Both the position numbers and the translations under genes were made by a program. The notes below the pieces were generated by a model. The model ran no database searches. It saw only the letters and a program-made list of their open reading frames with translations, and had not been told where the DNA came from. From Gymnopus androsaceus JB14 (taxonomy: Eukaryota > Basidiomycota > Agaricomycetes > Agaricales > Omphalotaceae): DNA of 27,907 bases. Below are positions 8,800-19,501 of this stretch, piece by piece. The stretch covers positions 1-27,907 of the forward strand of contig ML769978.1 of the NCBI GenBank assembly GCA_009733575.1, in the 5' to 3' direction. How positions within the stretch are numbered: the first letter of the stretch is position 1; every line of letters starts with the position of its first letter.

Positions 8800-11700
8800 T
8801 TAGAACAATATTTCATTAGAATGGTAGTCTGCATATTTATTTACATAGAACATATGGAAGATATCAAGAGAGTGATGAAATTTCAGTCCATTAGCAGGAA
8901 CGGGACGTGAGCCATAGACGGGTTCCAGATGCGCACCTCAAACAAGAGTGTCCAAGTGCACAACTGCAAGAAAAGGATGATGCTGACGGGCATTGGTATG
9001 AGTAGGTTTGACTGTCCACATGCTTGTCTTTGGGTCTGGCCTATGACCAACAGTGTTGAACCAATGCACAAGTGCACAAGGATAAGTCTTTCCCTCATGC
9101 TGAAAGGAGAAAAACAGCAATGCACAAGCTACGCTCATGCCACGGAAGCCAGGACAATCCTCATTGATTATAGCTAGAATGCAATCACATTGGACGACAC
9201 CATGCCATGATGGTGTACTGCGAATATGTTCCTGTTTCATGCCACATATGCCCGAGTTGTCACTAGGGGCATAGAACATTGCAACGGCGGAATGGTAGAC
9301 GTTGATTTTGGAAATGATTGAGGGGAGTTTGGTATTAGATTCTTCAAGCTGGTCACGAAGAAATTCTTGTATGAGTGGTTCGAGATGACGCTGGCCAATA
9401 TATTCAGCTAGTTGCCAAACGTAACGCAGATAAGATCATTCTGCTCGAGCTGCATTAGGAATGAAGAATATTTATGATAAATAATCAATGCTCACCACGC
9501 GTTTTTGCTAGTTCAGCTTTTGCAATTGCTCAATCACTATCGATGGGCCCAATGTCATTGTTATCAGCATTGAAGGGGTCTGGAAGTTTATGAGTAGGTG
9601 GGAGCAGTCCGCGTGAAACAGCGCATGAGCGAAAGGCTATAAGCTTGTCTAGCCATTGGTTTGTCAAAAGCATTTGGCTAAGTGCTTGGTAACAATTGGA
9701 TTGTCGCCAAGGCTTTTTGACTGCAGAAATATGGCGTGATTTGGTGATGGAGGAGCAGAGACCATTTGGGGCACCAAAGTCAATAATGAGGAAGGGATAA
9801 TGGATAATGGAGTGCATGCGGGGGAGGGAGAAGTGCTCTCGCACACCAGAGGTCCTGAAAATTTCCCGATAATGGTGGAATGCTTCGATTGAGTTCTTGA
9901 TGGCTTGAAGAGAGTTTTTGTCAATGTCGGAACGTCTAACCAAGTAGCAGAAGTCAAGGAATGATGAGAGACATTTCATCATATCCTCCGGGAGGTACTC
10001 TGCTACCGCGGGTAGAAACACCTAATAGTAACTCAGAAATGAGAACATAAAAAGAGTGGGAGCACATACCTTCATTAGAGCCTTTGAGTCATCCCCAGTC
10101 CATTGCTTGAATCTACGTCCATGCGGGAAACGGCGCAAACCTGGGAAAGCAGGCACAAGAGCAATACTAGAATGAAACGTATGAAGAATAAGTATATGTT
10201 AAAAAAGGACAACTTGCTGGCGGTCAATGTCATCTATAATCTCATTTGCACATGCTTCGCCGTGCTCTATTATGAGATAGTCAATCACCCGATCAACAAG
10301 CATGTCCTTGAAGCATCCCTTGATGACCTGGTGTAAAAGATCGGCTGAGAGCATTTCATGTATGTCGGCACAAGAAAAGTGTGCAGTGAATGGCTATTTC
10401 GAAAAATTAGTGAAAAAGTGTAGATGTGCAAAGGCAATGACAGACTATGACAGCTTCATCAATACCAAAGTTGTCCCAGAGTGCTTGCCCTTCTTCACTA
10501 TATTCTTCTCGGAGGAGCTTGTCCATTTCACATGTTTGATGGTCCAATGCATTTTCCAAGTTTGAGGATGGCGCTGTACATCTGCAATTGAAATATCAGG
10601 AAGATCATAGTTATGTGGAATTGAACTTGTAACTCACTGTCCGCACCAGCCTTGTACAATTCCAGCAAGCAGCACTTGTTCCGGATAGTCCGCAATAAAT
10701 GCCGCCAAGTCATAGATAACACAATGGAAATGGCCATCAGGGCATTTGCGGATGACTGGGACTGTCATAGCTGGTTCGAGGGTCTTGAGAATCGCAGCAA
10801 TTGAAGTGTGGTAGAGTTTTTTCTTGAACATCTGGAAGCTGATGTTGTTATCATACTTGCATTCCGCTATGTTAAAATCATTTAGAAGAAAAGAAATTGC
10901 ACATTAGGTTGGTACTCACATTTCGGGATAGCAAGGAAACCAATTGGGATGACAGCATATGCATGTGCACGGCGAAGCGAGTTTGTTATGTTGCCAATGG
11001 TCAGATAAAGGGGGTGATATTCAATGTGACCAGTGGCTACAGAAACTGTTGTCTTGTCGGCTCCGAGGATTACAGGTACGAGCATAGCGCCATCAACAGT
11101 ATTGGTCTCATCTTCATCGTAAACTTGTGTCTGTAAATGTGTTTTCAGTTTTCATATAGTATATTTTGCTCTAGACATACTGCATGTCTCCAGGCAAAAT
11201 TTCCTGACCATAAATCACACCAGCGCCGAGTTCCAAATTTGTTGGTATGGATGTAAGGTGAGACGTCAAAGTCTCTAGAAAATTCGGGATTTGAGAGGAT
11301 GTTTGTAATGACAGTATTGGGGTCTCGGTACCACACCTGATAGGAGGTTTTCTGCCACTCAGGAGCATTCCGGGGAAGAGTTTCATCCACAACTGTCTGA
11401 AAACATCTCCATGGAGCACTTCCTGCTTGAATGTCGTCAATCGTGGTGTACATGTCATGATGATTGTCAAAAGGGCCTCCTTCAGCTTCGTCTGAACCAG
11501 CTGCATGAGCAAGTTGCTGCTGATGAAGAAACCAAATATTCATCAGTTCATCTATATTGCTCTGAGATATCTCCACTTTGCAAAAAAGCTGGTCAGCTAG
11601 ACAAAATTCGGCCTCTCCATCAAAAGGAGCCCACGGAGTACCGGAGGATTCATTTTTGACAGGAGAGCTACCAGGAGGTAGTGGCAATCCATCCTTGTTG

Positions 11701-12032
11701 CAGATGTCTCCTGAGCTCAGAGTATTAAAATTGATTTGCTGAAAGAACAGAATTCACGTACCAGTTAAATGAGGATGATAAGCTTTCTTTTCCTGTGGAG
11801 ATTGCAATGGTGAGGGTGGAGGAGAAAACAGGGTAGTTGGTGGTAAAGGAGGGGCATTGGAAAATGAATTAGGCTCGGGGCTCTGGGAAAAATTACGCAG
11901 GGGCACGGGGCTTGGGGAACAATCACGCAGGGGCTCAGGTTGAGATCGATGAGCTTTGTTCACATGCAAAGTGAGGTGGTTATTCTTCTTGAAAGTCCGG
12001 ATGCAGCCAGTGAACGGGGATTGAATAGGCAT
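8800..12032 (-). pseudogene. Plavaka transposase, nine exons, three in-frame TGA
   Basis: Exons: 12032-11762, 11710-11181, 11130-10920, 10866-10638, 10581-10446, 10393-10218, 10166-10070, 10021-9496 and 9449-8800. The introns are 46-56 nt and every junction is in phase, for 942 codons. Landmarks: a worn N-terminal C2H2-like finger (GCIRTFKKNNHLTLHVNKAH, first Cys missing), a Pro-rich linker, FDGEAEFCLADQLF, EVWYRDPN-like YQVWYRDPN, PVILGADKTTVSVATG, IRKCPDGHF, ADYPEQVLLAGIVQGWC, DLLHQVIKG, FPGLRRFPHGR, GAPNGLCSSITKSRHI, a C-terminal FFSFQHEGKTYPCALVHWF and a final YVNKYADYHSNEI. These match the Plavaka/KDZ transposases as I know them. One intron uses GC-AG (10217, GCAAGT) and one donor is GTCTGT. 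In-frame TGA codons at 9532-9530, 9438-9436 and 8940-8938 should prevent full translation. It would cut and paste the element. The longer ATG at 12089 is less likely, since the finger starts right after 12032. Confidence 0.88.
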
Positions 12033-12174
12033 GGCAACAGAGGTTGAGCGTGAAGTCAGAAGGAAAAAATATTGAACTCCATTGAGCACCCAAACTTGAA
12101 AAGTTTACCCTGTCACAGCCAAAACCAACCTTGGAGTTCCTCATCCACCCGAACTAGCTTGAAACACACCTGCT
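12033..12174. promoter_or_regulatory. Short divergent promoter region
   Basis: Only 142 bp separates the transposase ATG (minus) from the accessory-gene ATG (plus), so both must be driven from this shared segment or from within each other's 5' end. I see no clear TATA box. Shared control of the two genes is inference from spacing. Confidence 0.5.
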
Positions 12175-14423
12175 ATGACCTCTCGCATGCAGCTCCGTGG
12201 TGTAAAAAACAATACTCCTCCATCTCTCATTCCAAAAGCCCGGGCCGAGCAACGTGAAGAGCGAGACCTGAAAGCTGCAGAAAAAGCTGCCCAAAAAGCT
12301 GCTGCAGATGAAGAAAAAAGTGCTGCTGCAGATAAAAGAGCAGCTTCGAATAAACGGGTGGCCAAAGCACTGGACAATCAAGCAGCAGCTGATGCGGACC
12401 TCTCAGCGATACATCCAGATTTGCAGCCTGCAAAGGTACAGTGCGATCTTCAGCTGCTAAAAAAAACTTACTTTGTTTTGGTAGAAGACTCGCTGCCGCA
12501 AAGTTCAGCCTAAACCCACAAAAGTAATGGACACGATTCAGCCTGAGTTGCTCTCTGCTCAGACTGGTGATTGCGCTGACCAAGTGGGTAAGGTTTCCAG
12601 CGACATGGAAGAGCTTCTAGATGATATCGGCACTGCTATTCCTGAGCTGGAGACTAATCCTACCCATGTCGAGCCTGCAGATGATTCCGATTATGCTGAT
12701 CTTGATGATGATGAAATTGCTGTGCTTAGGAAAGCAAAGGCCAAAAGACTTGCCTGGCAGCAGAAAAAGGTATATATGTTTGAGCGTGGAGAATACTTCA
12801 CTGAATAAAATTTTACAGGACGCCAAATCATCAATCCACAATGATGTGGCAGCCTCCCGAGAAAACCCGCCCATAAATCCACTTTCTGGAGGCAGTAAAT
12901 GACCTAGAGCAGAGAGTGTTAACAAAATGTGAGCAAGATTGAGATTTTCCGAGGGATTAAGGCTAACCTACTCCCGAGTTTAACTGACCCAAAGCGGGCC
13001 AAGAATGATATTGGAGGTCTAAATACTGACTGGGCAAAAATTGTCTATGGGAATGCTAAGGCTACAACATCTAAAGTTTCTGTAGCCTCTAGTGATGCAA
13101 CCAGCGGTATGGAAATCGACTTGGAGGAGGTTACCACAGGAGAGTTTGATGCTGATGCAACGGCTGAAGTATTAGAGATTGAAAGGGGGGCCAAGAGCTC
13201 TGGTAAAGGGAAAAATAGTTCCAAGGTGCGTGGTCATTGATACTTTGAGCATGATACTAAAGAATGTGAAGGTCGAGGACGTAAAGCTGGAACCCGCTGA
13301 CATTAACGCAATCGCCACTGAAGACTGTGAGACTGGAAAACCAGCCAAGCCACCTGTCAAACATTGCCAGGTAGCTGCCAAATCTCATCTTCCTACCATC
13401 ACAGTCAACAACTACAAAATCTGGACTGACAAGGTCCTTCCTAATATCTTTGAATGGGCTTTGCTGAAGCCAAACCAGTTCAGTCTCAATAGTGACCACT
13501 ATTTTTTCCCCAAAGTCCGAGAATTTTGGATGAAGTTCCTAGGCTCACTCCCGCACATTCCGGCAACATACAAGTCAGAGAAGAGCGAGATTCTTACACA
13601 TGCAGACCACCCTGCAATTTTTAGCCTTGTCTGTTCCACATTGCTCATTGTTTTTCTCAATACTCACTGGAGAATTCTATAGGCTCGACAGCAAGTCCGG
13701 ACTTATTGAACACATGTTGGGAAGAATGGTCTGAGGATTGTCGGAGATGCAGTGAATAAGATTGAGACTGTTGAAGAGAAGAAAAACTTTGTTCAAGGAT
13801 TAATCCTGAACAATGCTTTCCTGTTTGCTACTCCCGGTTTGACAGTCAGTCCCTCTTACTCAGCTACTGCAAGACACCATGGTACTTATTTGTTTACTGT
13901 AGCGAGCATCGAGCCAAGGTTTATTCAGAGAGGAGCTCATTACGCGTACCTTTGCTTTCCATCTCACCTGGGTTCTGAGTGCCAGCAATCCATGCGGGGA
14001 TCCACTTGGTGCTTTATCACTGAGCGCTGCCACTGTTTGTCACCACTACTTTGATTTTGATAGCTACTGACTTTGACACTACAGGTTTTACGAGGTCTTA
14101 CAATCTGGAAGGAGGGATTCAACTCACTGGAAGCAGCCGGGAAGAAGAAATCTCATAACAATTCAGCCAGTTTTGGTGAAGATTGGGCGGGGTCTGCAAT
14201 GCAATTGTATGACATTGGTAAATTGCTGAATGAAGAAAAATGGGGGAAAATTTTTGAGGCCAGCGAACAGTATATTGCAGAAGTTCCGAAGGCTGGAGCA
14301 GGTCCATCATTGATAGGCATTCTCAACAATGCTAGGAGAGCTGCCACAACCGATGCAACATTCGAATTCTCTGGTCATGATGGTGCCGGCAGTGAAGATG
14401 ACCCATTCTTACTCTCTGAATAA
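12175..14423 (+). pseudogene. Plavaka accessory gene, divergent from the transposase (two in-frame TGA)
   Basis: Multi-exon: 12175-12435, 12485-12769, 12819-12928, 12979-13225, 13263-13628, 13683-about 13881, 13929-14034 and 14085-14423. The N-terminus is an Ala/Lys/Glu coiled coil (KARAEQREERDLKAAEKAAQ), then an acidic region, then KRAKNDIGGLNTDWAK. The C-terminal half has LPNIFEWALLKPNQF, SNPCGDPLGALSLSAATV and FGEDWAGSAMQLYDIGKLL. This layout matches a large family of unnamed basidiomycete proteins I recall beside such transposons; its biochemical role is unknown to me. It could bind the element's ends, as the second protein of plant CACTA elements does (inference). TGA codons at 12900-12902 and 13707-13709, plus an unresolved one-base mismatch at the 13881/13929 junction, suggest a dead copy. 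The intron at 13226-13262 is only 37 nt. Confidence 0.72.
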
Positions 14424-14639
14424 GGTGCACAATTACTGGCAGTATTCCATGCTTTGTTTTTGCAGCTGCAGCTGTAACTTTATTGCAAAGTACATGGACA
14501 ATAGTCCTGAGTTATTAATGCAAAGTAACAGGACAACTATCCAGCCCTATAAGATTTGAACTTTGTAATATCCGTAGAGGCTGAACGAGGCATCATGGGA
14601 AAAAATGGACAAAATTTTCGAGCCTTACGCATAACATGA
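14424..14639. other. Unassigned spacer downstream of the accessory gene
   Basis: This is the 3' flank of the accessory gene within the Plavaka element. No open frame or repeat is recognised. Confidence 0.5.
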
Positions 14640-15110
14640 CCCTGACCTGCACTGCCAAACCCTAGTTTTACCCTGACTATCCATAACCCTAATAATCCCT
14701 AACCTTAATATCCCCAACCCTAAACCTTCTACTGCAGATAGCGGGGCAAGCCCCGCACCCCAGACCTCGTCCTCAACCCCTAACCCTAACCCCAACCCCT
14801 AACCTTAACCTGTGTGGACCAGGTTAGGGTTAGCTAAAGCTAACCCTAACCCTAACTAATCCTGAAGACCACTGTGGACCAGATTAGGGTTAGCTAAAGC
14901 TGACCCTAATCCTAACTCTTTCTTGTCACATGATACTCCAGAGCACTGTATGGACTAGGTTAGGGTTAGCTGAAGCTAACCCTAACCCTAACACTTCCAT
15001 TGATCACATGCTATTCACATTTTTCTGATTTGAATATTGATATCTTATCTTAACCCTAACCCAACCCAACCCTAATCCTAACCCTACCCTAACCTCGTCC
15101 TAACATACCC
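14640..15110. repeat. Interstitial telomere-like CCCTAA/TTAGGG block with palindromic units
   Basis: CCCTAA and variants recur across the block. Three units at about 14822-14855, 14882-14915 and 14958-14992 each carry TTAGGGTTAGCT followed by its reverse complement, separated by two bases; in the first unit the arms pair over 14 bp (14822-14835 with 14838-14851). Unit spacing is about 60 and 76 bp, and each is preceded by a GTGGACCAG- or TGGACTAG-like word, so it is a tandem array. A GC-rich hairpin (GCGGGGC AA GCCCCGC, 14741-14756) lies just before it. The block is inside the Plavaka element, 540 bp from its right tip, so it is not a chromosome end. Confidence 0.8.
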
Positions 15111-15409
15111 TATTGTACTCCTAATAGTACTATATATGTACTAGTAAAGAATTGTAGTTTAGGTGTAGTTTAGATAGTTTAGATAGGCTGGATAGTTGCC
15201 CAGATACTTTGCATTGTTACCACAACCACTGGTGTTGTTTTGCTAATGACTGTTCTGTTATAGTGTCATGCAATGCAAAACTTACACGTTGAGCAACTCA
15301 AGGACTGAGTAGTACTATGTCATAATAACTACGCTATGGTTCAGTTCAGCGTAATACAATTGCTATTTATTGATACAATGTCCATGAGAGCCAGTGGGAA
15401 CAGCTAAAA

Positions 15410-15635
15410 ATGTGCTATAATCATGTATAATTGAAAGTATAATCTGCATATAATTGAGCATAATCTATGGTATAAATGAGCGACAGTTTCTCGGAGCACA
15501 GGGTATGATGGTGTATGAAATTGTATGAGTGAGCATACTGTTTATGCACTCGGGAATTTATTTATACGCAGCGGAGGCCGTATAATCATGCATAACCGCA
15601 TAAATTTATACCGGATCATACTGATTATAATCGCG
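15410..15635. repeat. Right subterminal GTATAA/TTATAC array of the Plavaka element
   Basis: Repeated TATAATC, GTATAA and TTATAC words in both orientations, mirroring the array at the left end. It includes CCGGATCATAC, shared with the left end but in the same orientation rather than inverted. Confidence 0.55.
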
Positions 15636-15651
15636 CAGAAATGCTGATGTA

Positions 15652-16729
15652 TCTTGTGTACTCCTGCACAAATTGCAGCAAGAAAAAGAAGCAAGGTCTG
15701 AAAACACAAGATAAAGGGTCAACAGGTCAGTAACTTGGTTCAATGTTGGCAAAGTGAATAAATACTGACCATGAAATAGGAAATATGAGTAACCATGCCA
15801 AAAAGTGCTGAGGGGAAGAAGCCATGGCTGCCGTGAAGGACTCTACCCTAGATAAAGCATGGAATGCTATTAGGAAGATTGGAAAGAAGAGTCAATTGAA
15901 ACTCACAGCTGCTCTCAAAACATGTAAAGGATGGGCTGACTCATTCTCCACATGGCCATCTGAAAAAAAAACCACATGGTAAGCTCCCACTCTCCTTCCT
16001 TGCTGGTTTTTTTCCTCACTTGCATTGTTATAGGGTAGTGACTGCATGATGGGTTGCTGAATCTGCACACCCATTCCATATGGTTTGAGACCAATGCTAC
16101 CACTGGCTTCAGAAAGAGGGTTGGCCCAATCATTATGTGCTGAGTAAAGAAACTGTTGCTCGAGATGTGAAGAAGCTCTTTGTAAAGACAAAGGAAAAAC
16201 TTGCAGAAGAGTTATAGGTTAGTTAGTACTAAATCGACTCAAAAAATGGCAAGAAAAACTTACAGATTTTTTGAGGCTTTTGATGGTGAACTTCCAGTTG
16301 CTGTGGACTGCTGGACATCTCCCAATCATCACGCATTCATTAGCATTGAAACAACTTGGCTTTGAAAGATGAAAAATGGGACAGAAGAACTTAATACAAT
16401 GTTACTTGACTTTGTTGAGCTTCTGTGCTCCTATTTGGCAGAAAACATGGCTGAAGCACTTGACAAGACATTCAAGGAGTATGAAATTGACAGAAAGGTT
16501 AGTAAAAATTACTTCTAGATCATCATTTAAGCTCATGTACAACAGATACTTTCTATCACCTGCGACAATGCTTCTGCAAACACAGCCATGCTTGAAAAGC
16601 TTGTCAAGCTCCTATCTGACTTCCAAGGCCTCAAAGCCCATGTTCACTGCTACAGCCATACAGTGAATCTGACAGCCAAGGGTGTGCTTCAACCTTTTGA
16701 GCCTTCCAAGGCCAAGGCAACCAAGTCCA
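15652..16729 (+). pseudogene. hAT transposase, zinc finger and first catalytic segment
   Basis: The frame resumes directly after the Plavaka element with YLVYSCTNCSKKKKQG and, after a short intron (donor GTCAGT at about 15725), GNMSNHAKKC, together a BED-type zinc finger (C-x2-C...H...C). It continues with VAESAHPFHMV, NHYVLSKETVARDVKKLF, then the RNase H-like core: GELPVAVDCWTSPNHHAF holds the first Asp and ITCDNASANTAML the second. Further introns lie near 16218-16264 and 16499-16544. Stops: TGA at 15809-15811 (expected Trp), 16086-16088 and 16363-16365, and TAG at 16215-16217 beside a donor. Ends at K-S where the 552-bp element is inserted. The gene is therefore dead as read. Confidence 0.82.
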
Positions 16730-17281
16730 CATCAGGAAAAATGGTCTGTGTTGGAATTCGGTATCAGCTGGTCAAGCTGGATATGGCAATGGGACATTGG
16801 AGTCCTGCAATCGGGGTCCCGTCGATCGGTGATAGGGATATTGTATATATATTTTAATAGCATATGATTATCATAGAGTACTTATATAGGCTGTCACTAC
16901 TTATGTACAGTACTCGTTTGCCTCCGGGCCCAAGAGAGGTCAAATGTTCAAATCAATCTATTTGCCTGCATTTTTATTTCCAATAGTCTGGGCCCAGGGC
17001 TGACTTTGGGTTAATCCACAATGACCTAGAGAGACTTAAGGGAGCCTAAGGATACCTAGGTTGCCTGGACTGCCTCAGTTTCTTTGAGGTCACCTAGGTT
17101 GCCTAGGATTTAGGGATAAACCTTGGGAGTTTGAGGCAACCTGAGTAAACCTGAGGAGCCTGAGGTAACCTGAGGTAGCCTAAGGTAGCCTGGGGTAGCC
17201 TGGAAGACCCAAGGTGACCAGGGTGACCAGGGTAGCCTAGGTTCCCTAGGTTATTGTAGGTTTAACCCATTTTTGCTGATG
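16730..17281. mobile_element. 552-bp non-autonomous Plavaka-type element in the hAT gene
   Basis: Ends CATCAGGAAAAATGG (16730-16744) and CCATTTTTGCTGATG (17267-17281) are inverted repeats matching at 14 of 15 positions. Both flanks are CA (16728-16729 and 17282-17283). Removing the element and one CA joins AAGTCCA to AGCCC and restores the hAT frame as S-K-P-T-V-P. The right half is a GC-richer minisatellite of words such as CCTAGG, GGTAGCCT and AACCTGAGG (about 17035-17260). No protein is encoded. The CATCAG start and 2-bp duplication are shared with the full Plavaka element, so it may be mobilised by such a transposase. Confidence 0.85.
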
Positions 17282-17283
17282 CA

Positions 17284-17683
17284 AGCCCACTGTTCCTGAA
17301 AATATTGATCTTGAAGAATTGTATGCTGAGCTGAGAGATATTGAGGAGAATGGAGACAAGGAGAAAGATGATGTTGAAGGTTTTGTTGAGGTTCTGAATG
17401 AGATGACAGAAGAAGAGAGAGAGCAGTGGCACACAGACATTGAGCCTGTGAGAACTGCACTATACAAAGTAAGCAATTCATGTGGCCATAAGTGGCTTTC
17501 TCACTTACTCTTTACCACCACCACCACAGGCTCTGAGGCTTGCAAGGTATCATTCAAAATCATCAACTCACCCACCTTGCTCTTGCCTAGATGGCAAGAG
17601 CAAGTTGCAAACACTGAATTTAAGGACCACGTACTGCCTCATAATGTTGTCACTTGATACAACATGCTTACTGCTTTTACTGA
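17284..17683 (+). pseudogene. hAT transposase, central segment
   Basis: The frame resumes with KPTVPENIDLEELYAELRDI and an acidic stretch, then, after an intron at about 17469-17529, VSFKIINSPTLLLPRW and HVLPHNVVT, a block typical of hAT cores just before the R-W-N motif. A TGA at 17655-17657 replaces the Arg expected after VVT. The segment ends at the target site ACTGA (17679-17683), where the solo-LTR-like repeat begins. Confidence 0.78.
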
Positions 17684-19501
17684 TGATGAGTTAGATTTGT
17701 GCTGGGTATGGAAACCAACCAAACAACAATCACCCCAATCAGATTCAATCCAAAAGGTTTAATTTAATGTGAGGAAGGGGGTTGTTGAAGGTTCCCTTGA
17801 CTACTAATTGATTTGAAGAGAAAAAGCACTTGAAAGTGGCACAGACAGTGCGAGATGAACAAGGTCTATTTTTGGAGGGAGGTTTTGAAAAGCCAACTAA
17901 CATATGACAATGTGCTGAACTAATCAAGGGGGAAAGCAAACACCAAAGCCTGGGTCAAGTACACTGACTCAACAAACAACCTTGCGTATCCGCGGTGAAA
18001 TACCAATGCCCAGGTCAAGTACACCAACTCAACAAATGACTTTGCGTATCTTGGGAGCCTTTACGTTGCCGCGCAATGATACTCCAACTCTCAGGGAATC
18101 CCATAAGTTACCTAACAAGCTTATATGACCACTGCACAAGTCACTTGAGTAGGCATTTTTAACACACTCAGTGAAGAGCAGGCAATGGGTAGAATCTGTT
18201 GGTAAAGCTAGGTAACACTCCGAGAAGCTTCCTCCCTAAAACTAGACCAAGCCAACACTTGGGTCCAAGACCTTCCTAATCAACAATGGGCTCATCGAGG
18301 TGTGCACATTAGGCTCCACCTGCAGTCCTAAGACTGATGTGACCTCTCTTTGAGATGAAAACCAGGAATGCTTGACTTAATAGCCAGGAAGTAGAATGAA
18401 CAGCCTCAGTATTATCAAGGTTACAAGAATGCCACCCATTTCAAAGGTTGTAGAGAACGGTGCAGATGCCTCTGAGTGTGTACAAATCACTACAGGTCCT
18501 AAGATAGAACTGCATTTCAGGTATCAAGTCTAACTTGTTATTCCAAGATAGAATAGCTACCCTTATATACTGAGCAAGATATAATAAAATAGGAAAATGA
18601 GAGAAACTGAATGAGATAGGATGAAACAGAGTAAGTAAAATAGGAAAAGATAAATAATGTCCATATATGCATGTAAACTATGGTTTTGCCTTGACGTTCC
18701 CCTGCCTCGTTCATTTGTCTTCCTCAATTGGTTTGACTTTGGGATACCTGGTCTGAATTGACTCAAGTTATTTGCCTTTTTACAAGACTCACCAGTTCCT
18801 TTAGCAGAACAGCCCTCAGAAGTATTTCTATGTTTTTCCTTGCCAATGGGAGACTGGTTATTATCCCCAGTTCCATGTGGTCTTGAGTCTAGATGCATGG
18901 TAGCATATGGATCTTGGTAAAATGCTAAGGCTCGGAAACGCTCCTTGGTCCTTTTGTGCTCTGGAAATAGCTACAGCAAGTGGGTCATGTGGCCACATTG
19001 GATTGCTGCAGCGATCTGCCTGGGTGCTTTCCAACAAGCGTCAACTTGGAGGGCACCTGTTAGGGCACTTCCTCATCTCAGTCCACCTTGCTTTGTTTAA
19101 TAAACTTGAGTGTCATGTAGACTCCTCGGTGAGCTGATTGCGGAAGTGATGCCCTGTTTAAGACTTCGATCCCTTGGGTATATCCTTCAATGACCTAGCC
19201 TAGTATAACTGGTATGTGGGCTCGTCTATCTGCCTCGGTCAGCAACTTGTTATCCAACAAGCTTGCCTCGCTACACCATACCGCGCATAGGACTTTGATC
19301 AAGGCACATTCACAAAGTTAAGTATGGTACCATTGCGCATACCGTTACTCTGCAACCTCTTGGGTAGAATAGGTCCTTGGTAGATTTTAACTATCAGCTT
19401 GGGCTCACTATAGTTCAGTCATTGACCGTGTTTTGTTACAAACAGAACCTAGGATTATTGGTTCTACACAGTTCTAGCCTTAGCCGAAAAATCAGCATAT
19501 C
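17684..19501. repeat. Solo-LTR-like repeat, copy A (1,818 bp)
   Basis: Starts TGATGAG and ends CATATC; flanks ACTGA (17679-17683) and ACCGA (19502-19506) form a 5-bp duplication with one transition. Removing it and one flank rejoins the hAT frame as A-F-T-E-M-K-D-L. Read with an extra base it is TGAT...ATCA with a 4-bp duplication, the usual TG...CA form. A second copy lies at 22153-23538. It contains two units of a roughly 54-bp tandem repeat near 17945-18050. No protein or retroelement interior is seen, so it is either a solo LTR or a long terminal-repeat-like non-autonomous element. Its internal segment 18899-19057 is inverted relative to copy B. Confidence 0.78.

Larger units (their letters stand above)
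7777..15649. mobile_element. Plavaka-family (KDZ/CACTA-like) DNA transposon, 7,873 bp
   Basis: Terminal inverted repeats CATCAGCATTT (7777-7787) and AAATGCTGATG (15639-15649), flanked on both sides by TA (7775-7776, 15650-15651). Removing the element and one TA restores the hAT reading frame, which fixes the boundaries to the base. Contents: a small coiled-coil gene and the transposase on the minus strand, an accessory gene on the plus strand sharing a short divergent promoter, a telomere-like repeat block, and subterminal arrays of GTATAA/TTATAC at both ends. The transposase and accessory gene carry in-frame TGA stops, so this copy is probably dead, although the small gene is intact. Family assignment rests on recognising the transposase sequence. 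Confidence 0.88.

Noticed and set aside
13837..13863. A 27-nt intron in the accessory gene
   Set aside because: It has GT and AG ends but is too short for normal splicing; the junction is left unresolved.
14640..15110. A chromosome end or terminal telomere
   Set aside because: The repeats are degenerate, palindromic and lie inside a transposon with coding sequence on both sides.
7777..15649. A TET/JBP-type dioxygenase gene, sometimes found with KDZ transposons
   Set aside because: I looked for HxD and downstream H/R motifs in the element's genes and found none.
18563..18898. 111-codon minus-strand frame in LTR-like copy A
   Set aside because: It is not preserved in copy B and shows no family motif.
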